Source of the DNA: an uncultured Muribaculaceae bacterium
GTDB lineage: Bacteria > Bacteroidota > Bacteroidia > Bacteroidales > Muribaculaceae
Assembly: GCA_910584365.1 (NCBI GenBank)
Contig: CAJUAF010000008.1
Span: 81,286-145,285 of the forward strand
Length of the DNA stretch: 64,000 nucleotides
Reading direction: 5' to 3'
Positions within the stretch are counted from its first letter, which is position 1; the number at the start of each line of letters is the position of its first letter. Positions 17,267-25,749 of this stretch are shown here, one piece after another. The notes beneath the pieces were generated by a model that was not told the origin of the DNA, ran no database searches, and worked only from the letters and a program-made list of their open reading frames with translations. The position numbers and the translations under genes were made by a program.

Positions 17267-20200
17267 TTACATCTCAAACTGGTATTCCACGGGAAGCGAG
17301 TCAAGAATATTGACAAGCTGGCGGTCCATCGGTATGCGCTTTGCTGAACTCATGCGCAGCCAGCGGTTGGCGTCGGGGTCGAAGATGCGGAAGGTGAGGT
17401 GACCTTTACCGGCATCGGAGTTGCGGGACTCAAACTGGTCGCGGATGACGTCGGTAAGTGTCGGAGTGATGGCATCGCGGGTCATGGAGACGGTCACTCC
17501 CGAAATCAGTTTTCCCTTCACATCGTTGAGCAGGCGCATATTGACTACGGAAAATTCCGGGGGCTTGTTGTAGCGGCTTTCGGCGCGGACTGTAACCACG
17601 ACAGGGGTTCCCTCGCGGCCATATTTGGCGAAGTCGATATATTTCTGGCCGAAGAGGCGTATTTCCGTTGAGCCGGTATAATCCTCCATCGTGATTATTG
17701 CGAAATTGCCTCCCGTGCGGGTGGGACGTTCCACGAATTTCGTCACCATCCCTCCGAAAGTCAGTTCCTTGCCTTCCTCGGGGAGCGCTTCGGTAAAATC
17801 CTTTACGGACTTCATGCCGTAGTTGAGTTCCATATAGAATCGGTCGAGAGGATGGGCCGAGAGGTACATCCCGACAAGTTCGCGTTCCTTCTCGAGTTTT
17901 ACGGCGTCTACCCAGGGGACGGCGCTCTTCACCTCGGGGCGCCCGGCGGTGTTCATCTCCTCCATGTCGTCGAACAGGGAGTTGGCCGCCTGTTCTTTGG
18001 CGTTCTGGAACATCTGGCCGTAGCGGAGAAGCTGGTCGGAGAAACTCTCGTCGCGGTTGTTCTTCTCAAAATAGTCCTCGCGCTTGATGTCGGGATACCA
18101 GTCGAAAGCGCCCGAAAGCACCAGGGAGTCGAAGACCCTGCGGTTGATCAGGCGGCAGGGGACGCGCTCCACGAAATCGAAAGGTGACTCAAAGCGTCCC
18201 CCCTCCTCGCGTGTCCTGATGATGGCGGACACAACGTTGTCCCCCACGCCTTTTATAGCTGCCAGTCCGAAGCGGATGTCCCCCTGGGAGTTCACACCGA
18301 ACTCGGTGAAGGATTCGTTGACGTCCGGCCCTTTGACGGGAATCTTCATGGCCTTGCATTCGTCCATGAAGTTGGTGAGCTTGACGATATCGCTGCGGTT
18401 GCGGGTAAGGACGGCGGCCATATATTCCGCAGGATAGTTGGCCTTGAGATAGGCCGTCTGGAAAGCCACCCAGGAGTAGCAGGTGGCGTGTGACTTGTTG
18501 AAAGCGTATGAGGCGAATTTTTCCCAGTCGGCCCAAATCTTTTCCAGAATCTCCGGTTTGTGGCCGTTGGCCTGACCTCCTTCGAGGAATTTCCCCTTCA
18601 GATGGTTCATCTTGTCGATGAGCTTCTTACCCATAGCTTTTCGGAGGGTGTCGCTCTCGCCTCGGGTGAAATTGGCCAGCAGACGGCTCAGAAGCATGAC
18701 CTGCTCCTGATAGACAGTGATTCCGTAAGTGTCTTTGAGGTATTTCTCCATCACCGGGATGTCATAGGTGATGGGGGTGCGGCCATGTTTGCGGGATATG
18801 AAGTCGGGAATATAGTCCATGGGGCCCGGACGGTAGAGGGCGTTCATGGCGATAAGGTCCTCGAAAGTCGAGGGCTGGAGTTCCCGAAGGTATTTCTGCA
18901 TACCGGCGGACTCGAACTGGAAGGTGCCGATTGTGCGTCCCTCGCAGTAGAGCTGGTAAGTCTTCGGGTCATCGATGGGAATCTTTTCCATGTCGATGTC
19001 TATGCCGCGGGTGAGCTTGATATTCCTGACGGCATCCATTATGATGGAGAGGGTCTTGAGACCCAGAAAGTCCATTTTGATAAGGCCTGTTTCCTCGATG
19101 ACGCGTCCCTCGTACTGGGTGACAAGCAGTTTCCCCTCGATCTTATCGTCGGCCGTAGCCACCGGGACCCAGTCGGAAATCGCGTCGCGGCAGATAATCA
19201 CACCGCAGGCGTGGACGCCGGTATTGCGCACGTTTCCCTCCAGCTGTTCGGCATATTTGAGGGTCTCGCGCATAATCGGGTCCGGATTCTGGAGTTCGTT
19301 GAGGAATTCGGGGACGTGCTTGTAGCAGTTGGCCAGGGTCGGCTTGAGTTCCTTGCCGTTGACCTCCGGCATATGGCGCGGAATCATCTTGGTGAGGCGG
19401 TCGCTCTCGGGAATAGGCAGTCCTTCGACTCGGGCGACATCCTTGAGGGCCGATTTGGCGGCCATCGTACCGTAAGTGATGATATGGGCCACTTTCTCGG
19501 CTCCGTACTTGTCGGTGACATATTTCAGTACGCGGGCGCGGCCGTCATCGTCGAAGTCCACGTCGATATCGGGGAGGGAAATACGGTCGGGGTTAAGGAA
19601 TCGCTCGAACAGAAGGTCGTAGCGCACAGGGTCAATCTGGGTGATACCCAGGCAGTAGGCCACACAGGAACCGGCGGCCGAGCCTCGGCCCGGACCGACG
19701 GAAACCCCGAGCTTGCTGCGGGATTCATTGATAAAGTCCTGCACGATAAGGAAATAGCCCGGAAAGCCCATCGTCTTCATGATGTGAAGCTCAAACTTGA
19801 TGCGCTCCTGAAGATCCGGCGTCAGCGGGGAACCGTAGCGGCGCTCGGCACCCTCGTAGGCGAGTTTAGCCAGGTAGTCGGCCTCGAACTTTATGCGGTA
19901 GAGCTTGTCGTACCCCCCGAGTTTCTTAATTTTCTTCTCCCCCTCTTCGCGCGACATGACCTCGTTGCCGTTCTCGTCGCGTGTGAATTCGTTGAAAAGA
20001 TCCTCTTCGGAATAGCGGGCGCGCCATTCCTCCTCGGTGCCGAATTCCCGGGGAATTTCGAAGAAGGGCATGATGGGAGCGTGGTCGATGTCGTAGAATT
20101 CCACCTTGTCGAGAATCTCCTGGGTGTTGGTGATCGCCTCTGGTATGTCGGCGAAAATGCGCTCCATCTCCCCGGTGGTCTTCAGCCATTCCTGCTTGGA

Positions 20201-21052
20201 ATAGAGCATCCGGTTCTCATCGGCGATTTTCTTGTTGGTTGCCACACAGATAAGGCGCTCATGCGCCTCGGCGTCATCCTCGTTGACGAAGTGGACATCG
20301 TTGGTCGCCACCAGTTTGATGCCGAATTTTCCGGCCATCCGGATCAACTCGGCGTTGACTTTCTCCTGAAGGGGATAGGTCTCATGGTTGGCACGGGGTA
20401 CGGTGGCCTTGTGGCGCTGGAGTTCAAGATAGTAGTCATCGCCGAATACTTCCTTGTACCATTGCACCTGCTTCTCGGCCTCGGCGATTTCATCGTTGGT
20501 GATAAGGCGGGGAATCTCGCCGCCGAGGCAGGCCGAGCAGCAGATTACCCCCTCGCTGTGGGCGCGGATATCCTCCTTGTCGGTACGGGGGTGGAAATAG
20601 AACCCCTCGGTCCACGCGCGGGAAACGATTTTCACCAGGTTATGGTAGCCGGTGCTGTTTTTCGCCAGCAGGATAAGGTGGCGCCCCTTGTCGGACTTGT
20701 CGGCGCGGTCCATAAGGGAATTTCTTGCCACATACACCTCACATCCGAAGATCGGTTTGAAAATCTTTTTGCGGAGCTTTTCGATTTCGTCCCGCTTTTC
20801 GGCGGCGAGAGCTTCGTCGCCGGCATTTTCGGCTTCGGCCAGGGCTTTCTCGGCTTCTTTTATCGCTCCCTTGGTCTTGCCGTTCTTTTTGGCGGCATAG
20901 TTAAAATATTCCTTTATGCCGAACATATTGCCGTGGTCGGTAAGGGCCATGCCGGGCATACCGTCGGCCATCGCCTTGTCGACAAGGGCGTCGATCGACG
21001 CCTGGCCGTCAAGAACGGAATACTGGGAGTGGACGTGGAGGTGGGTGAACAT
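17267..21052 (-). CDS. dnaE: DNA polymerase III subunit alpha
   Basis: 1261 residues, the usual length for DnaE. An N-terminal PHP domain (HLHVHSQYS at about 4-12) leads into the C-family polymerase core, with catalytic acidic residues in PDIDVDFDDDGR (about residue 495). Other family blocks are GRGSAAGS, RPGPMDYIPDF and FNKSHATCYS. Towards the C-terminus lie helix-hairpin-helix and OB-fold (GGMVTKF...) regions. It is the replicative polymerase. The gene starts 15 bases after the tsaB stop. Confidence 0.97.
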   Translation of the reverse strand: MFTHLHVHSQYSVLDGQASIDALVDKAMADGMPGMALTDHGNMFGIKEYFNYAAKKNGKTKGAIKEAEKALAEAENAGDEALAAEKRDEIEKLRKKIFKPIFGCEVYVARNSLMDRADKSDKGRHLILLAKNSTGYHNLVKIVSRAWTEGFYFHPRTDKEDIRAHSEGVICCSACLGGEIPRLITNDEIAEAEKQVQWYKEVFGDDYYLELQRHKATVPRANHETYPLQEKVNAELIRMAGKFGIKLVATNDVHFVNEDDAEAHERLICVATNKKIADENRMLYSKQEWLKTTGEMERIFADIPEAITNTQEILDKVEFYDIDHAPIMPFFEIPREFGTEEEWRARYSEEDLFNEFTRDENGNEVMSREEGEKKIKKLGGYDKLYRIKFEADYLAKLAYEGAERRYGSPLTPDLQERIKFELHIMKTMGFPGYFLIVQDFINESRSKLGVSVGPGRGSAAGSCVAYCLGITQIDPVRYDLLFERFLNPDRISLPDIDVDFDDDGRARVLKYVTDKYGAEKVAHIITYGTMAAKSALKDVARVEGLPIPESDRLTKMIPRHMPEVNGKELKPTLANCYKHVPEFLNELQNPDPIMRETLKYAEQLEGNVRNTGVHACGVIICRDAISDWVPVATADDKIEGKLLVTQYEGRVIEETGLIKMDFLGLKTLSIIMDAVRNIKLTRGIDIDMEKIPIDDPKTYQLYCEGRTIGTFQFESAGMQKYLRELQPSTFEDLIAMNALYRPGPMDYIPDFISRKHGRTPITYDIPVMEKYLKDTYGITVYQEQVMLLSRLLANFTRGESDTLRKAMGKKLIDKMNHLKGKFLEGGQANGHKPEILEKIWADWEKFASYAFNKSHATCYSWVAFQTAYLKANYPAEYMAAVLTRNRSDIVKLTNFMDECKAMKIPVKGPDVNESFTEFGVNSQGDIRFGLAAIKGVGDNVVSAIIRTREEGGRFESPFDFVERVPCRLINRRVFDSLVLSGAFDWYPDIKREDYFEKNNRDESFSDQLLRYGQMFQNAKEQAANSLFDDMEEMNTAGRPEVKSAVPWVDAVKLEKERELVGMYLSAHPLDRFYMELNYGMKSVKDFTEALPEEGKELTFGGMVTKFVERPTRTGGNFAIITMEDYTGSTEIRLFGQKYIDFAKYGREGTPVVVTVRAESRYNKPPEFSVVNMRLLNDVKGKLISGVTVSMTRDAITPTLTDVIRDQFESRNSDAGKGHLTFRIFDPDANRWLRMSSAKRIPMDRQLVNILDSLPVEYQFEM

Positions 21053-21067
21053 CAGCTGGGAATGAGG

Positions 21068-21763
21068 TTATGCAAAGAGATTGCGGGGCTTAGTGGCCTG
21101 GAAATCTTTGAGATACAGCGGAGTGGAATAGGCCAGGTCGAGGAAGTCTTTCTCCCTCCACGAGCGTTCCGAAAGCGCTACCATATCTACGGCCAAAGGA
21201 TTTACGTCAGGGATGAAAACTGCGTTCTCCCCGCTGACGAGAGGCTGGAATTTCGCCGAGCCGTCCCCGAAAAACGCTACCGGGGCTTCGGCCAGGAAAG
21301 AGGCATAGCTGCCGCTGTCCAGTATAAGCGGGCGAGGTTCCATCAGCGGGCGGAGCGAGAGGTCATAGACAGCGGTGTAGACTTCCATGCGCCTGGCGTC
21401 GATCATCGGGGCGAAAAGAGTGCCTTCGGGCAGTTCGTCGTGGCCGAACATCACCCCTACGGTCATCAGTTCCAGAGTCGGCACCCCTATCAGAGGAATT
21501 TCCAGAGCGTAGGCCAGACCTTTGGCCTCGCTGAGGCCGATACGCAGGCCGGTATAACTGCCCGGGCCGATTGATACGGCAACGGCGTCGAGAGTCATAT
21601 CCTGGCGCCGCAGATAGTCGAGCGACTGCTTGATGAACCCGCTCAGCACGACGGCGTGGTTGCGCCCCCGGAAATCTTCGCTATGGTCAAGAATAGCCCC
21701 TTCCGAGGCCAGGGCCACGGAGCAGACGGAAGTGGAGGTCTCTATATTGAGTATGGTAGCCAT
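21068..21763 (-). CDS. tsaB: tRNA threonylcarbamoyladenosine biosynthesis protein TsaB
   Basis: 231 residues, normal length. It begins with the ASKHA-type motif ILNIETSTSVCSVAL and has the family block SIGPGSYTGLRIGLSEAKGL. TsaB is the non-catalytic partner of TsaD in making t6A37 in tRNAs that decode ANN codons. First gene of the tsaB-dnaE-trxA run. Confidence 0.93.
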   Translation of the reverse strand: MATILNIETSTSVCSVALASEGAILDHSEDFRGRNHAVVLSGFIKQSLDYLRRQDMTLDAVAVSIGPGSYTGLRIGLSEAKGLAYALEIPLIGVPTLELMTVGVMFGHDELPEGTLFAPMIDARRMEVYTAVYDLSLRPLMEPRPLILDSGSYASFLAEAPVAFFGDGSAKFQPLVSGENAVFIPDVNPLAVDMVALSERSWREKDFLDLAYSTPLYLKDFQATKPRNLFA

Positions 21764-21807
21764 AATGTGTCAGGAAGAAAGAGGAGAGGATGAGGAAAAT
21801 TTTTCCG

Positions 21808-21815
21808 CAAATTTA
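21808..21815 (-). promoter_or_regulatory. -7 box of the tsaB-dnaE-trxA unit
   Basis: The minus strand reads TAAATTTG, matching TAnnTTTG, 45 bases upstream of the tsaB ATG. It is back to back with the yicC box on the other strand. Confidence 0.45.
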
Positions 21816-21839
21816 CGCAATTTTCTCATTTAAAAAAGT

Positions 21840-21847
21840 TAAATTTG
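21840..21847 (+). promoter_or_regulatory. -7 box of the yicC unit
   Basis: TAAATTTG matches TAnnTTTG and lies 22 bases upstream of the yicC ATG. It forms a divergent promoter pair with tsaB. Confidence 0.45.
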
Positions 21848-21869
21848 CAAACAAAAAAATTGCTCTGAT

Positions 21870-22745
21870 ATGATTCTGTCCATGACCGGCTTCGGCAGCG
21901 CTACCGCCGAATGTCTCAATAAAAGATTTACCGTAGAAGTTAAGTCGCTTAATTCCAAACAGCTTGACCTGACGCTCCGTATGCCCCAGGGCTACCGTCA
22001 TGTCGAGACGGAAGTGCGCAATATCGTCGGGCCGCGTCTGGAACGAGGAAAAGCCGAGCTTTCGGCATTTGTGGAGAATCTGTCGGGCGAAACGGCTTCG
22101 AGGCTCAATATCGAGGCGATGGAGGCATATAAGCGCCAGATTACAGAGGCATCGCAGCGGTTGGGGATTCCGGAACCGGCCGACTGGTACGGAGTGCTGA
22201 TGCGCCTGCCCGACACCATTAAGTCCGAGACCCCTGCGGAAGTGGCCGAGCCGGAGAAAGAGGCGTTCCTCCAATGTGTGCGCGAGGCCGTGGACGGCCT
22301 GATGGAACACCGCGCAGCCGAGGGGCGGCGCCTCGACGAGTTCTTCCGTGTGCGCATCGCCCGTATTACCGAACTTCTTGCCGAAGTGCCGCGCTTCGAG
22401 ACAGAACGTATCACCAAAATCCGCACCCGCATTACCGAGCAGCTGAAATCACTTCCTAAAGTGGAGTATGACAAGGGGCGCCTGGAGCAGGAAATGATTT
22501 TCTATATCGAGAAACTCGACATCAACGAAGAGAAGCAGCGCCTTGCCCAGCATCTGCGCTATTTCCTGGAGACGCTCGACTCCGCTCCCGGCCAGGGAAA
22601 GAAACTCGGCTTCATAGCCCAGGAGATGGGGAGGGAAATCAACACCCTCGGCTCCAAGAGCAACCAGGCCGATATGCAGATTCTGGTGGTAAAGATGAAG
22701 GACGAATTAGAGCAGATCAAAGAGCAGGTGCTGAACGTGATGTGA
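21870..22745 (+). CDS. yicC: YicC-family endoribonuclease
   Basis: 291 residues, family length, starting MILSMTGFGSA, the hallmark N-terminus. The C-terminal DUF1732 region has EMIFYIEKLDINEEKQRL, then GKKLGFIAQEMGREINTLGSK. The family is a metal-dependent endoribonuclease acting on RNA. It is first in a plus-strand run with the galactanase, gmk, nadD, DUF5063 and ligA; yicC next to gmk is a common arrangement, here separated by a GH53 gene. Confidence 0.93.
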   Translation: MILSMTGFGSATAECLNKRFTVEVKSLNSKQLDLTLRMPQGYRHVETEVRNIVGPRLERGKAELSAFVENLSGETASRLNIEAMEAYKRQITEASQRLGIPEPADWYGVLMRLPDTIKSETPAEVAEPEKEAFLQCVREAVDGLMEHRAAEGRRLDEFFRVRIARITELLAEVPRFETERITKIRTRITEQLKSLPKVEYDKGRLEQEMIFYIEKLDINEEKQRLAQHLRYFLETLDSAPGQGKKLGFIAQEMGREINTLGSKSNQADMQILVVKMKDELEQIKEQVLNVM

Positions 22746-22783
22746 CGTTCACTGACCTGACGGAACACTGAACAAAACCTGAT

Positions 22784-24037
22784 ATGAGACAGATTATAAC
22801 CATAATACTGGCCATCCTGCTGCCGCAGCTGGCCGGAGCCGTAAAATATGCCGGCGGGGATATTTCCCTGCTGCCCGAGTATGAGAACGCCGGGGCCGTC
22901 TACCTGACCCAGGAAGGACAGCGCATCGACAATCTCCTGGAATTCAACCGACAGAAAGGGATGAATATCATGCGTGTGCGACTGTTCGTCGACCCCGCGG
23001 CGTATAACGGACCCGACGATGACCCCAATGCCTGTCAGAATCTGGAGTACATCACTCCGCTCTGCCGCCGCATCAAGGATGCCGGCTTCGCACTGATGCT
23101 GGATTTCCATTATTCCGACACCTGGGCCGACCCGGCCAAGCAGTGGACTCCCGCCTCATGGGTTTCCCTGACCGACGACGAACTTTATCAGAAAATCTAC
23201 GACTACACCCGTTCGGTGCTGACATCGCTCCGTGAGGCCGGAGCCGAGCCTGACTTCATCCAGACCGGCAATGAGATTTCCTACGGAATGTTATGGGGCG
23301 CATGGAGCGCTCCGGCATCCTCGCTGAAGAAATGCTTCATCAACAGCAACGCCAACTGGCCCCGCTTTCTGACTCTGCTGAAACGGGCCGGGGAAGCCTG
23401 CCGCGAAGTCTGCCCGGAGGCGAAAATCGTAATCCATACCGAGCGCGTACCCCAGCCGTCGGTCCTCGATAATTTCTATGGCCGCATGAAAGAGGCGCAG
23501 CTCGACTACGACATCATAGGTCTGAGCTACTATCCCTATTTCCACGGACCTCTGGGCAACCTTGAAACGGCGCTGAATCTCATGGAGAAGAATTATCCCG
23601 GGAAAGACATAATGATTGTCGAGACGGGCTATCCATACGCATGGGAAATTCCGGGTACGACGTATCCCGAATGCTCCAAGACCTGGGCCTACTCGGCCGA
23701 AGGACAGGCGGCGTTCACCCGCGACCTGGTGGCGCTGCTCAAGAAGCACGACAAGGTCAACGGCGTCATCTGGTGGTGGGCCGAATACAACGCTTACCGC
23801 ACCAGCCTTTCGGGATGGTATAACGCCCCGCTGTTCGACTCGCGCAACGGACGCGCTCTTCCGGCCATTGACGAACTTTGTGGTTTCGCCGACAACACCG
23901 GCTCCGTGGAGGGTGTCGCCGCCGACGGCGCGGAAGAAGGGGACCCCGTATGGCATAATCTCCAGGGGCAGCGTATTCCCGCGCCTGACGCCCCCGGAAT
24001 CTATATCCGCAACAACCGCAAGGTAGTTGTCAGATAA
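22784..24037 (+). CDS. Secreted GH53 arabinogalactan endo-beta-1,4-galactanase
   Basis: 417 residues with a signal peptide (1-17, ending LAGAVKYAGG). The GH53 barrel shows YAGGDISLLPEYE, MRVRLFVDP, LDFHYSDTWADPAKQ, the acid/base Glu in QTGNEISYGMLWG and the nucleophile Glu in MIVETGYPYAW. It cuts beta-1,4-galactan. The last 30 residues (NLQGQRIPAP...GIYIRNNRKVVV) resemble the short C-terminal tail common on Bacteroidales secreted proteins. There is no SusC/D or sugar regulator nearby, so it is a lone CAZyme placed inside a housekeeping run. Confidence 0.92.
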   Translation: MRQIITIILAILLPQLAGAVKYAGGDISLLPEYENAGAVYLTQEGQRIDNLLEFNRQKGMNIMRVRLFVDPAAYNGPDDDPNACQNLEYITPLCRRIKDAGFALMLDFHYSDTWADPAKQWTPASWVSLTDDELYQKIYDYTRSVLTSLREAGAEPDFIQTGNEISYGMLWGAWSAPASSLKKCFINSNANWPRFLTLLKRAGEACREVCPEAKIVIHTERVPQPSVLDNFYGRMKEAQLDYDIIGLSYYPYFHGPLGNLETALNLMEKNYPGKDIMIVETGYPYAWEIPGTTYPECSKTWAYSAEGQAAFTRDLVALLKKHDKVNGVIWWWAEYNAYRTSLSGWYNAPLFDSRNGRALPAIDELCGFADNTGSVEGVAADGAEEGDPVWHNLQGQRIPAPDAPGIYIRNNRKVVVR

Positions 24038-24068
24038 CCGTTTGAGAAAAAATAAAGAATAACTATAT

Positions 24069-24638
24069 ATGGCAGGAAAACTTATAATCATATCCGCGCC
24101 TTCGGGCTGCGGTAAGTCCACCATAATCGGTGACATAATGGACCGCGGGGAACTGGATGTGGAATTCTCCGTGTCGGCCACTAACCGCAAGCCGCGTGCC
24201 GGAGAGGTCGATGGCGTAAACTATCACTTTCTTTCCGACCAGCAGTTCTCCGACCTGATTGCCGAAGGAGCGTTTGTGGAGTATGAGCAGGTCTATCCGG
24301 GACGCTATTACGGCACCCTCCGCAGCGAAATCGAGAACCGTGTGGCCCAGGGCCATAACGTCATCCTCGATATTGATGTACGCGGAGGTGTGAACGTCAA
24401 GGAGCTGTTCGGCGACAAGGCGCTCGCCATATTCATCGAGCCACCGAGCATCCCCGAACTCAAGAGGCGCCTTATCCAGCGCGGCAGCGACAGCGAGGAG
24501 GCCATCGACGAACGGGTCGGACGCGCGGAATATGAACTTTCCTTCGCTCCCCGCTATGACCACGTGGTCACCAATGACGAGCTTCCCCGCGCTATCTCCG
24601 AAGTCGAGACGCTGATGCGGGATTTCATAAAGAAATAA
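24069..24638 (+). CDS. gmk: Guanylate kinase
   Basis: 189 residues. The P-loop is APSGCGKSTI near the start; the GMP-binding region follows with VSATNRKPRAGEVDGVNYHFL and the block YGTLRSEIE. It converts GMP and ATP to GDP and ADP. The C-terminus is normal. Ten bases separate it from nadD, so the two are likely cotranscribed. Confidence 0.96.
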   Translation: MAGKLIIISAPSGCGKSTIIGDIMDRGELDVEFSVSATNRKPRAGEVDGVNYHFLSDQQFSDLIAEGAFVEYEQVYPGRYYGTLRSEIENRVAQGHNVILDIDVRGGVNVKELFGDKALAIFIEPPSIPELKRRLIQRGSDSEEAIDERVGRAEYELSFAPRYDHVVTNDELPRAISEVETLMRDFIKK

Positions 24639-24647
24639 CCGCGCCGG

Positions 24648-25226
24648 ATGGTTGTCGGAGTTTTCGGAGGATCGTTCAACCCGGTCCACAACGGTCATAT
24701 CGCGCTCGCCCGCGAAGTGGTGCGCCAGGGCCTGGCTGACAGGGTCATGATGGTCCTCTCGCCGCAGAATCCCCTGAAGGAGCATCCCGAGGCGCTTGTC
24801 GCCGATGAGGACCGGCTGGCTATGCTGCGCCTGGCCTGCAAAGGGGTGCCTGAGCTGGAAGCGTCGGACATCGAGTTGTCGATGCCGCGCCCCTCTTACA
24901 CGATAAATACTCTCCGCAGACTTACCCTGGAGCGTCCGGCCGACAGCTTCCGCCTCATCATGGGGGCGGACAACTGGGCCGGATTTCCGCGCTGGAGAGA
25001 ATCCGGAGAGATTCTGCGTCATTACAGCCCGATAGTCTATCCCCGCCCGGGATTCCCCATGCCTGAAGCCGGCAGCGGGGCCCGGGGAATGGATGCCTCC
25101 CTGTTTCCGGTGTCGAGTACCGAGGTGCGCCGCCGCCTGGAAAAGGGGGAACCGGTGAACAATCTTCTTCCTCCGGAAGTATTAAGTTATATCAAACAGC
25201 ATGGATTATGGAAACAAACGCAATAG
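24648..25226 (+). CDS. nadD: Nicotinate-nucleotide adenylyltransferase
   Basis: 192 residues. It starts VVGVFGGSFNPVHNGHIALA with the nucleotidyltransferase HxGH motif (HNGH), and has PSYTINTLRRL and the ISSTEVR-like block VSSTEVRRRL near the C-terminus. It adenylates nicotinate mononucleotide in NAD synthesis. Its 3' end overlaps the next gene by 19 bases. Confidence 0.95.
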   Translation: MVVGVFGGSFNPVHNGHIALAREVVRQGLADRVMMVLSPQNPLKEHPEALVADEDRLAMLRLACKGVPELEASDIELSMPRPSYTINTLRRLTLERPADSFRLIMGADNWAGFPRWRESGEILRHYSPIVYPRPGFPMPEAGSGARGMDASLFPVSSTEVRRRLEKGEPVNNLLPPEVLSYIKQHGLWKQTQ

Positions 25227-25705
25227 CTTTCGTAGGATTGTGTGACGAGTTCTGCCGCCAGATGGAAGGCGCGCGGGAGGCCGAGCGCGATGAATTTATC
25301 GACAGTATGCTCCGTCTTCTGCCGAGGATATATATATCGGCTTTCGATATTTCCCCCGATGTGTATCTCGATCAGGAGGTTTATATCGATCAGGCCCTGG
25401 AGGAAGATTATTATGATGCGGTGCGACGCAACGTTGAGTCGCTTTTCGGCCCGGACGATGTCTACCTGGAAGTGTTCGAAGAGGATATGAAATATTCCGA
25501 CACCCCCGTTGCCGTCTCCATCTCCGAGGGACTGGCGGACCTGTTCCAGGTGTTCTACAATTTCATAAACACGGTGCGCGACACCACGGACGAGACCGTC
25601 AGCCTGGCGCTCCAGAGCGTGGCCGAGGATTTCCGCGGCTACTGGTCGCAGACGCTGTGTAATACTTTCAGGGCTATCAATCACCTGAAAACCAATACTC
25701 TTTAA
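25208..25705 (+). CDS. DUF5063-family protein
   Basis: 165 residues, acidic and mostly helical (YISAFDISPDVYLDQEVYIDQ, then AVSISEGLADLFQVFYNFI). It matches what I know of the Bacteroidales DUF5063 proteins that follow nadD; function unknown. It overlaps the nadD end, which implies translational coupling. No signal peptide or TM segment. Confidence 0.8.
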   Translation: METNAIAFVGLCDEFCRQMEGAREAERDEFIDSMLRLLPRIYISAFDISPDVYLDQEVYIDQALEEDYYDAVRRNVESLFGPDDVYLEVFEEDMKYSDTPVAVSISEGLADLFQVFYNFINTVRDTTDETVSLALQSVAEDFRGYWSQTLCNTFRAINHLKTNTL

Positions 25706-25749
25706 ATCTCCAGTAATCAATAATCCATCATCCCTCAAAAGTGTCTCCG

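Noticed and set aside
18560..21574. Plus-strand open frame of about 1000 codons
   Set aside because: It is antisense to dnaE and tsaB, whose motifs are complete; GC-rich codon use leaves the opposite frame open by chance.
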